Made by a program: the position numbers and the translations under genes
The notes under the pieces: model-generated
Seen by the model: only the letters and a program-made list of their open reading frames with translations
Told to the model about the DNA's origin: nothing
Database searches by the model: none
Shown here: positions 1 through 7,778 of the stretch, one piece after another
Position numbering within the stretch: position 1 is the stretch's first letter
Layout: each line of letters begins with the position of its first letter
NCBI RefSeq assembly: GCF_019968765.1
Contig: NZ_CP074149.1
Coordinates: 3,658,001-3,722,000 of the forward strand
Direction: 5' to 3'
Source of the DNA: Enterobacter sp. JBIWA008
GTDB lineage: Bacteria > Pseudomonadota > Gammaproteobacteria > Enterobacterales > Enterobacteriaceae
DNA length: 64,000 nucleotides

Positions 1-156
1 CACTTCGCCGTCAGCGCCGATGGTCATGGTATTTTTGGGGCCGCCCATTGCAACGGTGATCCCCTCCTCTGAACTGGCGGAACCGTAGCCCAGATCAATC
101 TCGCCGGTCGGGCCGGAGAGGGACGCCGTGACGTCCATAAAAGAATAAGTAGCCAT
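1..156 (-). CDS. Phage tail tube-like protein, DUF3277 family (partial)
   Basis: The first about 52 codons of a leftward gene that leaves the window. The start MATYSFMDVTASLSG with the following GEIDLGYGSASSEEG resembles the DUF3277 family, found just after the DUF3383 sheath gene in contractile-tailed phages, so a tail-tube role is inferred. The ATG at 156 is preceded by AAGGAG at a good distance. A second ATG 5 bases upstream lies in another frame. The gene sits 11 bases after the sheath gene and is probably cotranscribed with it. Confidence 0.7.
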   Translation of the reverse strand, partial: MATYSFMDVTASLSGPTGEIDLGYGSASSEEGITVAMGGPKNTMTIGADGEV

Positions 157-167
157 TCATGTTCTCC

Positions 168-1313
168 TTAGCGAACGACGTTGATCTGCACATCAGCGAA
201 ATGAACCGCACCCGCCAGCTTACAGGCCACCTGAATAACCGGTGCCTTACGTGCTTCACGGTCTGCCTGCGCCTGCTCGGAAATCGGCTGCGCGTAGACG
301 TAATAGCCTTTTGTCAGCGTATCGCCGGAATCCAGCTGCCCAATCGGGCCACCGTTCCATACACCGGCAGCCACCAGCCCGTTTGTGACAGACTGATCCA
401 TCGACTGCTCAACATTGGAAAGGAGGCGCGTAACACCCGCATCGGTCTGTGGGACTTTGGTTGTGCTGGTATAGAGTAGGTTGTACAAGTTGGTCTGAAC
501 GTAGTTCTGCAGCCAGTCGAGCCCGTGGCGTTCGTCGAAGAAATCCCCACTGGACATGACGCCCTGCTGCAGGATGGCCGTATCGTTCTGGTAGTACACA
601 AATACGTTGCAGTTTTTGGCATCCAGCGCCGCCGCCTGATTGGTGGTCAGAGTTTCATAGGTGATCCCCGGCTCCTGCTTGAATTTCAGGGTAATGGTGG
701 TGTTGCTGCCGTTGAAATTCACCGTGAACGCGCGACCAAATGCAGACAGTGCGGCGTACTTGCTGCTGGTGGAATACTGCACAAACGTGCGAGCGTATTT
801 TGCCGCCTTCAGCTTATAAGCCAGGTCGGTAGTGGAGGTCGCGTTTACCGTCTCAGGCTCTGCAGTGGTAATCGCCAGAATTCGGCTGAGACTGGAGGCC
901 TCGATCGCAGCGGCCACGCTCAGCCAGTCGGCATCGTCGATATCTTCATCGTCAGCCACGGCCAGACCGTACCAGTTCGTGTAATTCAGAACGGCGTTCA
1001 CCGCCTGCAGCAGCGTTTCCGTCGAACCGCTTTCAGCCGATACCAGCGTTTTAGCCCAGCGACCGACATACACCTGCTGAGGTTTCGGTGACTGTGAGAA
1101 ATACACGGTCGCGGCTTCATATTCCGGGCTATCCACGCCGAAATCAGAGCCGATATCTTCAGGGGATGAGTAGAGGCGAATACGCTCAGAAACAGGGATA
1201 ACCGTCGAGCTCCCGAGAATGAGCAGTGAACCAAAGTTTCGACCAGTAGCCGCACGCGGCCCAATGATCACGTCGACATTAACGACGTTAGATACAGGTA
1301 ATCCCTGCGGCAT
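168..1313 (-). CDS. Phage tail sheath-like protein (DUF3383)
   Basis: A 381-residue protein matching the length and style of DUF3383 proteins, the sheath-like component of a group of temperate myophages. It starts [16 protein letters not shown] and ends with a conserved-looking region near [26 protein letters not shown] lies 6 bases before the ATG, and the start is 3 bases after the stop of the upstream neck gene, so the two are translationally close. With the DUF3277 gene that follows, it indicates a contractile tail. Assignment is by recognition, not alignment. Confidence 0.75.
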   Translation of the reverse strand: MPQGLPVSNVVNVDVIIGPRAATGRNFGSLLILGSSTVIPVSERIRLYSSPEDIGSDFGVDSPEYEAATVYFSQSPKPQQVYVGRWAKTLVSAESGSTETLLQAVNAVLNYTNWYGLAVADDEDIDDADWLSVAAAIEASSLSRILAITTAEPETVNATSTTDLAYKLKAAKYARTFVQYSTSSKYAALSAFGRAFTVNFNGSNTTITLKFKQEPGITYETLTTNQAAALDAKNCNVFVYYQNDTAILQQGVMSSGDFFDERHGLDWLQNYVQTNLYNLLYTSTTKVPQTDAGVTRLLSNVEQSMDQSVTNGLVAAGVWNGGPIGQLDSGDTLTKGYYVYAQPISEQAQADREARKAPVIQVACKLAGAVHFADVQINVVR

Positions 1314-1316
1314 AAT

Positions 1317-1862
1317 TTAGTCTCCGAAAAATGAGACGGGCGCATCTTGCAGCGTCCGGACGTTGTAGGTACGAATGTTTTTGCGGGACAGCGTGATGGT
1401 GAGGTCGTAGCGCCTCACCCACTGATTATTAATGAGCTCTGGCAGGTTGTAGATAGTCCCGGTCTCCACCAGCGAAAGCCCCGAGCGATTCAGCTCAGCG
1501 TTGTTTTGCTCGACGAATATTCCCGCGCGGAAAGTTGATGCAGTGTTGGCCCCCAGAGGGCCATAGAAGCAGCAAATCACCGTTACCTGTTCCCATGTCC
1601 ATTGCTCGGACTGTTCTTCCGAAACCTGAACATCGGACTGGCTTAACGGCTGGGGAACGGTAGTGATACCGAAGGCGCACCACGTCACCCCGTTGTTTGG
1701 GATCTGCGGCTGCGGGTCAGTCCATCGGGGGAAAACAAGCGAGGCCGGCAAGCCAGAAACGCCACGAATCCACCGGCTGATTTCACGCTCCAGCGCCTCG
1801 TCATACTGGGGACTATCCCCGACAGGCGTCAGATAACCGCGCGCGGTGCTGTCATTACTCAA
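1317..1862 (-). CDS. Phage neck terminator-like protein
   Basis: A 181-residue protein in the head-tail junction block. The frame is open upstream to 1943, but the best start is TTG at 1862: GGAGGG sits 7 bases ahead of it, and it overlaps the upstream stop by 8 bases, the pattern used across this operon. The sequence is rich in W and Y, with a C-terminal beta-like segment ending ISFFGD-like (VSFFGD), and resembles the gp12-type neck-terminator proteins near DUF3383 sheath genes. Function is inferred from position and general resemblance. Confidence 0.6.
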   Translation of the reverse strand: MSNDSTARGYLTPVGDSPQYDEALEREISRWIRGVSGLPASLVFPRWTDPQPQIPNNGVTWCAFGITTVPQPLSQSDVQVSEEQSEQWTWEQVTVICCFYGPLGANTASTFRAGIFVEQNNAELNRSGLSLVETGTIYNLPELINNQWVRRYDLTITLSRKNIRTYNVRTLQDAPVSFFGD

Positions 1863-2259
1863 CTGGCGTCCCTCCGTTAAAGTCCACCAGCTCACAATGC
1901 GCCTGGACGAATCCGGCGCCGTAACTGGTGTACGGATCGACAAATGTCACCCGGTAAGCGCGCCCGTTATAGCTCACGATATCGGCATCAAGTCGCGGGG
2001 CGCTGTCTGTACCGGGCTGGCCCTGGGTTAATCTGAACTGCGTCACGATGAGGATCGCGCCGCTAATGTTCTGGCCTGCCGCCATTCGCCTGGCTTCCAG
2101 AGAACGGTCAACCGTCACCACGCCAGAGAATGGGATATCCTGAGCTGTGTTTTTCGTGAAATTGTCCTCATCCACCGTCTGAACCTGCCGGTGACACACC
2201 AGACTGGTGTCCATGAAGTCGGGATCGAGAAGAACATCGCTCACATCGAGAAGAGGCAT
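1855..2259 (-). CDS. Phage head-tail connector / completion protein, hypothetical
   Basis: A 134-residue protein starting MPLLDVSDVLLDPDF and ending FNGGTPVE. Start and upstream stop overlap as TAATG, so translation is coupled to the preceding gene. It lies between a gp10-like protein and the neck terminator, where small completion and stopper proteins are found. No catalytic motif is visible. The LDPDFMDTSLVCHRQ region is typical of a small uncharacterised phage family in this position. Confidence 0.55.
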   Translation of the reverse strand: MPLLDVSDVLLDPDFMDTSLVCHRQVQTVDEDNFTKNTAQDIPFSGVVTVDRSLEARRMAAGQNISGAILIVTQFRLTQGQPGTDSAPRLDADIVSYNGRAYRVTFVDPYTSYGAGFVQAHCELVDFNGGTPVE

Positions 2260-2765
2260 TATTTTTTCCTCACGACGTAGTTAATTGAACGCAGCAGGTA
2301 TCCGTGGGCATACAGCGGCTTTTCGCCGGGAATGCCCTCTGCCCTTCTGCGTTCGAGGGTTTTCTCAGAAAGCGGGTGCAATCGGTCGCCAGCACCGATA
2401 ACGGCTTTTGTAGCGTCACGGGCAATCTGTCCGGCGCTCTCCAGCTCACGCACTGCTGCTTCAGTCTGCCCCTCCAGCGCGGCGGTTGCCGCTGCCTTCA
2501 GGTGCGCAGTGGTTCGGGGTTTTGAATCCTCGATCCCCATATCCAGAAAAGGACGCGGGGGAAGCGTGACCGTTGTACCGTCGATTTCCACCGTTGCGCC
2601 CGTCGAGTGGAGGTAGCCCAGTTCCGCGTTATTAATCGGAGAGCCATCCTCACGCCCTGCCTTGTCCTCAGGTATTCCCACCAGCACATCCATTCCGGAT
2701 AGCTGCCGGAGGGATTCCAGAACAGCCACGGCGTTATCAGCGCGAACCGTTAACCCGCTTTTCAT
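2259..2765 (-). CDS. Phage HK97-gp10-like neck/tail completion protein
   Basis: A 168-residue protein from the ATG at 2765 (MKSGLTVRADNAVAVL). An in-frame GTG four codons upstream is possible but less likely. It contains VLVGIPEDKAGRED, PPRPFLDMGI and a basic, helix-rich C-terminus with LHPLSEKTLERRR, all familiar from gp10-like and virion-morphogenesis neck proteins. The end overlaps the next gene by one base of TAATG. The start lies 1 base from the stop region of the inserted HNH gene, so the HNH gene was inserted very cleanly into a tight operon. Confidence 0.6.
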   Translation of the reverse strand: MKSGLTVRADNAVAVLESLRQLSGMDVLVGIPEDKAGREDGSPINNAELGYLHSTGATVEIDGTTVTLPPRPFLDMGIEDSKPRTTAHLKAAATAALEGQTEAAVRELESAGQIARDATKAVIGAGDRLHPLSEKTLERRRAEGIPGEKPLYAHGYLLRSINYVVRKK

Positions 2766-3193
2766 ATGTGCCCCCACGTTTTCCCCTGAACCACGAAGCG
2801 GATCGTGCCTCTGGCTACATCGAACATCGAGGCAAGCGCGTTAACACCGTGAGAGGTGGAGCCTTTCACATAGTTTTCACGAATCCATTTAACATCGTTC
2901 TCTGTGAGCTTTGCCGCAGCGTGTTTTTCACCTTTTGGCTCGTAGCATCGTCCGCGAGCGACTTTATCCCGCATGTTTTCCGCATGGGTTCCAATAACAA
3001 GGTGTTCAGGGTTGATGCACTTCGGGTTGTCGCAGGTATGACGAACTGAGAAGCCTTTGATGTCATTCAGACTGATACCTTTGCTTTCACAGTAGACCAG
3101 CCGATGCAACCGGCAGTGCACCCCATTGCGGGTTACACCTGCATAGCCATGCTTTGTATTCTGGTTATGCTCGATACATTCACTTACCGACAT
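2762..3193 (-). CDS. Free-standing HNH homing-type endonuclease
   Basis: A 143-residue protein from the ATG at 3193 (MSVSECIEHNQNTKHGY); the frame is open about 33 codons further upstream in unrelated-looking sequence. HCRLHRLVYCESKG and VRHTCDNPKCINPEHL form the HNH zinc-type core, and GTHAENMRDKVARGR follows. The C-terminal part has a helix-turn-helix-like segment (VNALASMFDVARGTIRFVV), as in HNH proteins with NUMOD or AP2-like modules. Such genes are selfish additions in phage structural operons. It separates the DUF4054 gene from the gp10-like gene. Confidence 0.8.
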   Translation of the reverse strand: MSVSECIEHNQNTKHGYAGVTRNGVHCRLHRLVYCESKGISLNDIKGFSVRHTCDNPKCINPEHLVIGTHAENMRDKVARGRCYEPKGEKHAAAKLTENDVKWIRENYVKGSTSHGVNALASMFDVARGTIRFVVQGKTWGHI

Positions 3194-3203
3194 AAATCCT
3201 CCA

Positions 3204-3614
3204 TCAAAGCAGCTGCCTGCCACCAGCGCCGAACATCGACCACCACCAGTAGAACTCGCGCCCGTAGGCGGTGCTGTTCCAGAAACCGGCATCCGGATTG
3301 ATTACCCCGGACACGTCATAGCTCACTGAAACCTTATCCACGGACTTAGAGGACACGACACCTGCTGCGCCGTTGCTGTTCACACCGCCAGCGGCAGCGG
3401 CGGCCAGCGTGCGGCCGCGCAGCTCCGTATAGTGAGCCGTGAATAGTTCGGCCAGGTAGACGAACTGATCGCCCTGTACGTCCTGATTCAGGAGTGAATC
3501 AGCCTGCCCCAGATAGAAATTCACTGAGGGGTCAGGGTAGCGGGTTTTATTGGCGAACTCGGGAAAGTCGGTGCGGAACTGATCGTTAGTCGGAAGCCTG
3601 CTGTTTTTTGGCAT
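3204..3614 (-). CDS. Phage head-tail connector, DUF4054 family
   Basis: A 136-residue protein starting MPKNSRLPTNDQFRTDFPEF, with the DUF4054-like pattern of an early FRTDFPEF segment followed by a helical YLGQADSLLNQD region and YLAELFTAHYTELRG. Members are head-completion (adaptor) proteins downstream of the capsid gene. It overlaps the upstream gene by 29 bases. The C-terminus (EFYWWWSMFGAGGRQLL) is intact, so the adjoining HNH gene did not truncate it. Confidence 0.65.
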   Translation of the reverse strand: MPKNSRLPTNDQFRTDFPEFANKTRYPDPSVNFYLGQADSLLNQDVQGDQFVYLAELFTAHYTELRGRTLAAAAAGGVNSNGAAGVVSSKSVDKVSVSYDVSGVINPDAGFWNSTAYGREFYWWWSMFGAGGRQLL

Positions 3615-3996
3615 TTTTCGCGTCCCCGCCGGTGTTATCGGTTTTGTCCGTACTGTCTGCAGGTTTACCGCCTGCTGGTGCCTGAGCAGCGGCCAGCTGC
3701 GCTTTCAGGTCTGTGTTTTCATTCCCCAGCGTGGTGATGGTTTTTTCATGCTCAGCCAGCTGCGCTTTCAGGGTGTTATTTTCTTCTGCCAGGAGAACAA
3801 GGCTCGCGGCAAGGTCTTCATTGCTCTGCTCGTTCGCCAGGTCGGCTTCGTCAATCGGGCGCGCATAGGCTTTAAAGGCCCAGTGGTCCTTAACTTCTTT
3901 CGGGAAAGAGGAACTGTCGTGAATGCCCTGAGACAGCTCAAATTTAGAACCGTCGGAAAAGCTGAGAGTCGCGCCACCGGAAACAACGTATTTCAT
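3586..3996 (-). CDS. Hypothetical phage protein with coiled-coil segment
   Basis: A 136-residue protein. The N-terminus MKYVVSGGATLSFSDGSKF looks like a small beta domain, then residues about 65-105 form a heptad-rich coiled coil (VLLAEENNTLKAQLAEHEK, then LGNENTDLKAQLAAAQ). The tail is hydrophilic and low in complexity (PADSTDKTDNTGGDAKNAKK). GGAG lies 8 bases before the ATG. It follows a terminator-like hairpin after the capsid gene, so expression may be lower than that of the capsid. Function unknown. Confidence 0.6.
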   Translation of the reverse strand: MKYVVSGGATLSFSDGSKFELSQGIHDSSSFPKEVKDHWAFKAYARPIDEADLANEQSNEDLAASLVLLAEENNTLKAQLAEHEKTITTLGNENTDLKAQLAAAQAPAGGKPADSTDKTDNTGGDAKNAKKQQASD

Positions 3997-4010
3997 GTTT
4001 TTTGCTCCAT

Positions 4011-4033
4011 AAAAAAAGGCGGGTTTCCCCGCC
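4011..4033 (-). terminator. Intrinsic terminator after capsid gene
   Basis: On the minus strand a perfect GGCGGG/CCCGCC stem with a GAAA-type loop is followed by a run of seven T. It lies between the capsid gene and the coiled-coil gene, so it probably lowers transcription of downstream connector genes relative to capsid. Confidence 0.75.
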
Positions 4034-4042
4034 TGTTTCAGG

Positions 4043-4990
4043 TTAAGACGCCGGAACGTCCAGGTAAGAGATCGTATTGGAATACGGGGTTTCCACCTGG
4101 CCCAGCTTGCCGTAGTAAGTGGTCAACTGCTGCAGGCCGCGATATTCCAGCGGAGTGTTCAGCAGAGGAACCATCGGGAAGCGAACATATTTTTCGTCCT
4201 GGGTGTAAGCAACGATACGATGCGCACCACCAGCGCCACGCTTGGAGGCCCACTTCATGGAGACGATCTCCAGTGGTGTGCCGTTTTCCTGAAACGCGAT
4301 GGTGTTAATCTTCACGTATTCCAGCACGGAGATATTCCCTGCAGAGGAAACCTTTTTGCTCGCCAGCAGGCCGAACAGCTCCGGCGCAAGGCCGATTTTT
4401 GCCGGACAGACAGCATAACCAGAACGAACCCAGCCATCAGACAGCACCAGGTTGATATCCTGAACAATCACATCCGGATCGGTGGTTGCGGTCCATGCTG
4501 CAGCTGCAGCGACAGGGGTAACATCCGGCAGGTTCAGCAGGCCAGGAACGTCGAGTTCGCTATCACCGATATAAACCTGTTCGTCGGTGTCCATGTTCCA
4601 CTTCAGTTTCATGCCTTCGTATTTCTGGACATCAACCGGACGGCCCAGTTTCTGGGCAGAAGCCAGTTCCGGCACCGTCCAGCTGATTTCCTGCCCCCAC
4701 AAGGTGAGGTTGTTACGGGTAGGCTGAATATCGAGTTCGATACCAGGAATGGCAGTAGCTTTTTTACCGATCCAGTTTTTACCATTAGGGTTTGGACCAC
4801 CAACGCCGACGAAATCGGTATTCGTGAAGGATGACACTTCATCAGCGATAGAAATGTCGCTGCGCAGCGGCATGTCGCGTGACCATTTGTAGGACACTAA
4901 AGGCATGTTCAGCGTCTGATCCATGCGCTCCAGTTCGCCGACGAGAAACGCGCCGGTGGAGTCGATGGTCGCTCTGTCAATTGTAAACAT
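4043..4990 (-). CDS. Major capsid protein (DUF2184 family)
   Basis: A 315-residue protein, the usual length for DUF2184 proteins, which are HK97-fold major capsid proteins of this phage group. It starts MFTIDRATIDSTGAFL and contains ISWTVPELASAQKLG, KWNMDTDEQVYIGD and the C-terminal VETPYSNTISYLDVPAS. GAGGG lies upstream of the ATG. It follows the probable decoration protein by 11 bases and is the last gene before a terminator, consistent with high expression. No protease cleavage site could be assigned. Confidence 0.75.
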   Translation of the reverse strand: MFTIDRATIDSTGAFLVGELERMDQTLNMPLVSYKWSRDMPLRSDISIADEVSSFTNTDFVGVGGPNPNGKNWIGKKATAIPGIELDIQPTRNNLTLWGQEISWTVPELASAQKLGRPVDVQKYEGMKLKWNMDTDEQVYIGDSELDVPGLLNLPDVTPVAAAAAWTATTDPDVIVQDINLVLSDGWVRSGYAVCPAKIGLAPELFGLLASKKVSSAGNISVLEYVKINTIAFQENGTPLEIVSMKWASKRGAGGAHRIVAYTQDEKYVRFPMVPLLNTPLEYRGLQQLTTYYGKLGQVETPYSNTISYLDVPAS

Positions 4991-5001
4991 TAATTATTCC
5001 C

Positions 5002-5505
5002 TCAGATGTTATAAGCGATTTCAATACGGCCGTCGGCTTCACCCGGCCCCATGACCTCTGCATTTGGCAGCTGAGGTGTATTTGATGCGGTAGAGTCCGG
5101 AGACAGCACAAAGGAGCCAACCGGGCTTTGAGTGGTGCCACCAGCCACGCGAACGTAAACCGGATCGCCCTTTTTCGCGGTCGCCGCGTTGCCTGCAGTA
5201 GCAGTTACGCAGATGTAACCACGTTTCAGGTTGTCACCAACCTGATTAGCCGTCACTCCGATGTAAGCAAGGTCCAGAGCAGAGGTGATCGGGAACGGAC
5301 GAACCAGAATCCCTTTCACTTTGCTGATGGTGTCGCCAGATTCCAGCGGAACGAATTTATCGTTCACGTATTTACCAACCAGCCCGTAGGACGCGAACTG
5401 CTTCGTGTGGTCCAGGCTAACCGGCTCGATGGTGAGATCACGAGGACGGGTAACGCCCCCGGAAATGCCCAGGGGCATGCGCGTTAAATATGCAGTACCT
5501 GCCAT
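5002..5505 (-). CDS. Structural cement (capsid decoration) protein, gp24-like
   Basis: A 167-residue protein between the DUF2213 gene and the capsid gene. Features typical of gp24-like cement proteins are an early GGVTRPRDLTIEP, a central Y-G-L-V-G-K-Y segment, repeated small beta elements (GDTISKVKGILVRPFP; KKGDPVYVRVAGGT) and the ending GEADGRIEIAYNI. AAGG lies ahead of the ATG at 5505. Inferred to stabilise the capsid shell. Moderate confidence because cement proteins vary greatly in sequence. Confidence 0.6.
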   Translation of the reverse strand: MAGTAYLTRMPLGISGGVTRPRDLTIEPVSLDHTKQFASYGLVGKYVNDKFVPLESGDTISKVKGILVRPFPITSALDLAYIGVTANQVGDNLKRGYICVTATAGNAATAKKGDPVYVRVAGGTTQSPVGSFVLSPDSTASNTPQLPNAEVMGPGEADGRIEIAYNI

Positions 5506-5516
5506 GATGATTTACC

Positions 5517-6788
5517 TTATTTGTTTTTTGCCCAGAATTCGGCGTTGACCTTGTTCAGTTCTGCCGGGGAAAGGTGCTTAGTGCTGATTCCGCTGTCCGT
5601 GGTGCGGGTAATGTTGTTCAGCGGGGTCAGCTGATTTTTCGCCTTATGCAGCGCCACAGCGGCAGTAAACACCGCGTCGACCGTAGCCTTTGGCGCTTTG
5701 TAGAAATCATCCACACCGAACGATTTCAGGCTGTCGCCGGTGCGCATTGCATGATTCAGCACCTGACGCTTCAGACTCTTATCACCAGCAGGCTGGAAGC
5801 CAGGGCAGATAATTTCCGCATCGGCGATCAGGTTGCGCTTAAAGGCTGCATCACCCGTCACTTTGCGGTTTTCTTCCTCGTCTTCATCAGTGGTCATATT
5901 GCCCGGGTCCGGATCGCCGTCGGTGGTTTTACCCTCCAGCTTTTCCAGACGAGCCAGCAACGCTTTCGCCCAGGCCGGAATTTCTTCATCGCCGGTGCCG
6001 GTTTTGTCTTTGTTCGGATCGCCTTCGTCCGTAGTGGTGCGATTGCCTTCAGGTAAGGCTGTGGCCTGTGAAGGAATGTTGATGGTGATAGAGGAACCGG
6101 GGATTGAAGGCATGCCATCAGACGGCATATCCGGCGCTTCGTCGATGAGTTTTGCCAGTGCATCCTCATCTTTCGTCTTAATGGCCTGAGCCAGTTTTTT
6201 AAGCCATGACATTACAGGCTTCTCCTTTGTTGTTGATGGGATGGAATCCCCGATTGCACAGCGGCCACCAGCACGCCCCCGGTCGATGCCGACAGCGAGG
6301 TGGTTACCTGTGATTTGGTATTGCTTGCCTTTGCCGGGTGCCAGCTGCTTGTACTGCGCGTCATAGCCACAGCTGACATCGGTCAGGCCTGAATTCACCG
6401 CGTCGATTGCTTCCTGGCGTTTAATCAGCACGTCAGCAATGAGCAGATCCGATTTATCGCCGGTGCCGCGCCGGACGTTCTGAATGTGTCCGTGTGCCAG
6501 CTCTGCGAAGTTAGAAGGGTTCACGAAAACGATGTTGCCCAGGCTGTCCTCTGGATGCCCCAGCGTGACGGCTACGCCCTCAAAGCTCGCCATCGTCTCC
6601 GGGGAAAACACCTCGTCTTCTGTTCGCCAGACTGTCACCGTGCCGGTGCCGTCCGGTTCGAGGTCGATTTCCTCAGGTAAATAGACCTGCGTCCCTGTGC
6701 GTGCGATCGGCACGTCCTTACACAGCAGCGAGCCGTCCGCCTGTAGATAGCGCGTTTCGCCCAGGCGTGTAGTGAAGAAATATTTCAT
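5517..6788 (-). CDS. DUF2213 protein, probable head maturation protease/scaffold
   Basis: A 423-residue protein. The N-terminal about 180 residues are DUF2213-like (MKYFFTTRLGETRYLQADG, then VTLGHPEDSLGN and LIKRQEAIDAVNSG). The segment after SCGYDAQYK, with NHLAVGIDRGRAGG, is shared with phage prohead-protease-like proteins. The middle (residues about 210-310) is acidic and low in complexity, as in scaffolds. The C-terminal helical part ends SPAELNKVNAEFWAKNK. Position just before decoration and capsid genes supports a maturation/scaffold role. Catalytic residues were not identified. Confidence 0.65.
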   Translation of the reverse strand: MKYFFTTRLGETRYLQADGSLLCKDVPIARTGTQVYLPEEIDLEPDGTGTVTVWRTEDEVFSPETMASFEGVAVTLGHPEDSLGNIVFVNPSNFAELAHGHIQNVRRGTGDKSDLLIADVLIKRQEAIDAVNSGLTDVSCGYDAQYKQLAPGKGKQYQITGNHLAVGIDRGRAGGRCAIGDSIPSTTKEKPVMSWLKKLAQAIKTKDEDALAKLIDEAPDMPSDGMPSIPGSSITINIPSQATALPEGNRTTTDEGDPNKDKTGTGDEEIPAWAKALLARLEKLEGKTTDGDPDPGNMTTDEDEEENRKVTGDAAFKRNLIADAEIICPGFQPAGDKSLKRQVLNHAMRTGDSLKSFGVDDFYKAPKATVDAVFTAAVALHKAKNQLTPLNNITRTTDSGISTKHLSPAELNKVNAEFWAKNK

Positions 6789-7049
6789 GGGTTACCTGCT
6801 CGATTACGGGCAACAAAAAGGCCGCCCAGTGGCGACCTTGTGAGATGGGAAAAATGTTCGAAATAATGGTCTATTTAACATAAGGGTTCTTACCCGCACC
6901 GACGAAAATGGACTCGATTAAAATGTCCCCTTAAAGCCGTAAAAGTAGCGATTAACTGGGCTGAAAATCGGCCTTTTCGAATACAACATTTTCTTAACAT
7001 TTCGCGGGTATTGCAGTTCGCATGAAATGAATGCTCAAAGCCGTATTTT
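6789..7049. other. Intergenic region with shared 27-base motif
   Basis: 261 bases without a gene between the head morphogenesis gene and the DUF2213 gene. It carries copy 1 of a 27-base motif (6873-6899) also found upstream of terL. The rest is AT-rich with no clear hairpin terminator. It may hold a promoter for the head genes on the minus strand, but no convincing -35/-10 pair was found. Confidence 0.4.
6873..6899. repeat. Direct repeat copy 1 (24/27 match to 10767-10793)
   Basis: A 27-base segment beginning ATTTAACATAA and ending TTACCCGCAC. It matches the second copy at 24 of 27 positions by eye, in the same orientation. Each copy lies in the noncoding gap ahead of a leftward structural gene, suggesting a shared regulatory site or a remnant of duplication. 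Confidence 0.6.
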
Positions 7050-7778
7050 TCATTTTCTCGGTGCGGGAATCTGTACTTCAGGCCAGCATTTGCAGTTCGG
7101 CAAACATCCGGCGTGTCCGGTCATACCGTCCAGCGTCGGCGGGTTATCCCAGCGCACAAATTTATCTTTCATCTTGTGGTGAGAATCGCGCGTTCCTACC
7201 CCCTCGATACGCCACCAGTAGCCCTCTGATCCAACCGAAAGGGCTCTGGCTTGCGTCAGCGCGCCGGTAGCTCGTCCAATCTCTGTACGGGCAATCAGCT
7301 GCGCCCTGCTGGCGGCCACGTCACCGGAGGCCATGATCATCTCGTAGAGCTCGTCCGGACGTTCACCAGTGATAACCGCCTGCATTGCGCGCCGTTGTAT
7401 GTCCATCACGCGATCGGCTGCTTCCAGCGGCAGGGACTTCATCTGCTGAATCTGGCGGTACACGATATCCTGCGCCACCTGCCCGACGGGGGTATTACCC
7501 ACCACATCGCGTAGGCCAGCGCCAATTTCCTCTGATACCGATTTCCACAGATTCCATTCCTCCTGCTCGACCTGGGCAAACATCCTTCGCCCGACCTGCT
7601 CTGCCCAGTCGCTGATTACCTCGGAATAGTCCACCAGCGTTTTCGAAATGCTGTCAGCGCTGGCCTGTGAACCATCGTAGGTACCATCGACGATCTGCCC
7701 TATCTGGTTTGCTATCGCCAACAGGCTTTTTCGATACTGGATCTCCGAACGGCGGCGGAGGGATGGTTTCAGGTTCAT
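7050..7778 (-). CDS. Phage head morphogenesis protein (Mu F-like minor head protein)
   Basis: A 242-residue protein from the ATG at 7778 (MNLKPSLRRRSEIQYR). Its C-terminal half has the Mu gpF/SPP1 gp7 signature: ASRAQLIARTEIGRATG, EGYWWRIEGVGTRDSHHKMKDKFV, and TGHAGCLPNCKCWPEV with its Cys/His pairs. The first 42 codons overlap the end of the portal gene in another frame (7654-7778), unusually long but common for portal/minor-head pairs. AGGAGG immediately precedes the ATG, so a start slightly further downstream cannot be excluded. Confidence 0.8.
   Translation of the reverse strand: MNLKPSLRRRSEIQYRKSLLAIANQIGQIVDGTYDGSQASADSISKTLVDYSEVISDWAEQVGRRMFAQVEQEEWNLWKSVSEEIGAGLRDVVGNTPVGQVAQDIVYRQIQQMKSLPLEAADRVMDIQRRAMQAVITGERPDELYEMIMASGDVAASRAQLIARTEIGRATGALTQARALSVGSEGYWWRIEGVGTRDSHHKMKDKFVRWDNPPTLDGMTGHAGCLPNCKCWPEVQIPAPRK

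Noticed and set aside
525..1091. 188-residue plus-strand frame opposite the sheath gene
   Set aside because: It is antisense to a well-supported structural gene, lacks a ribosome site and has no family resemblance.
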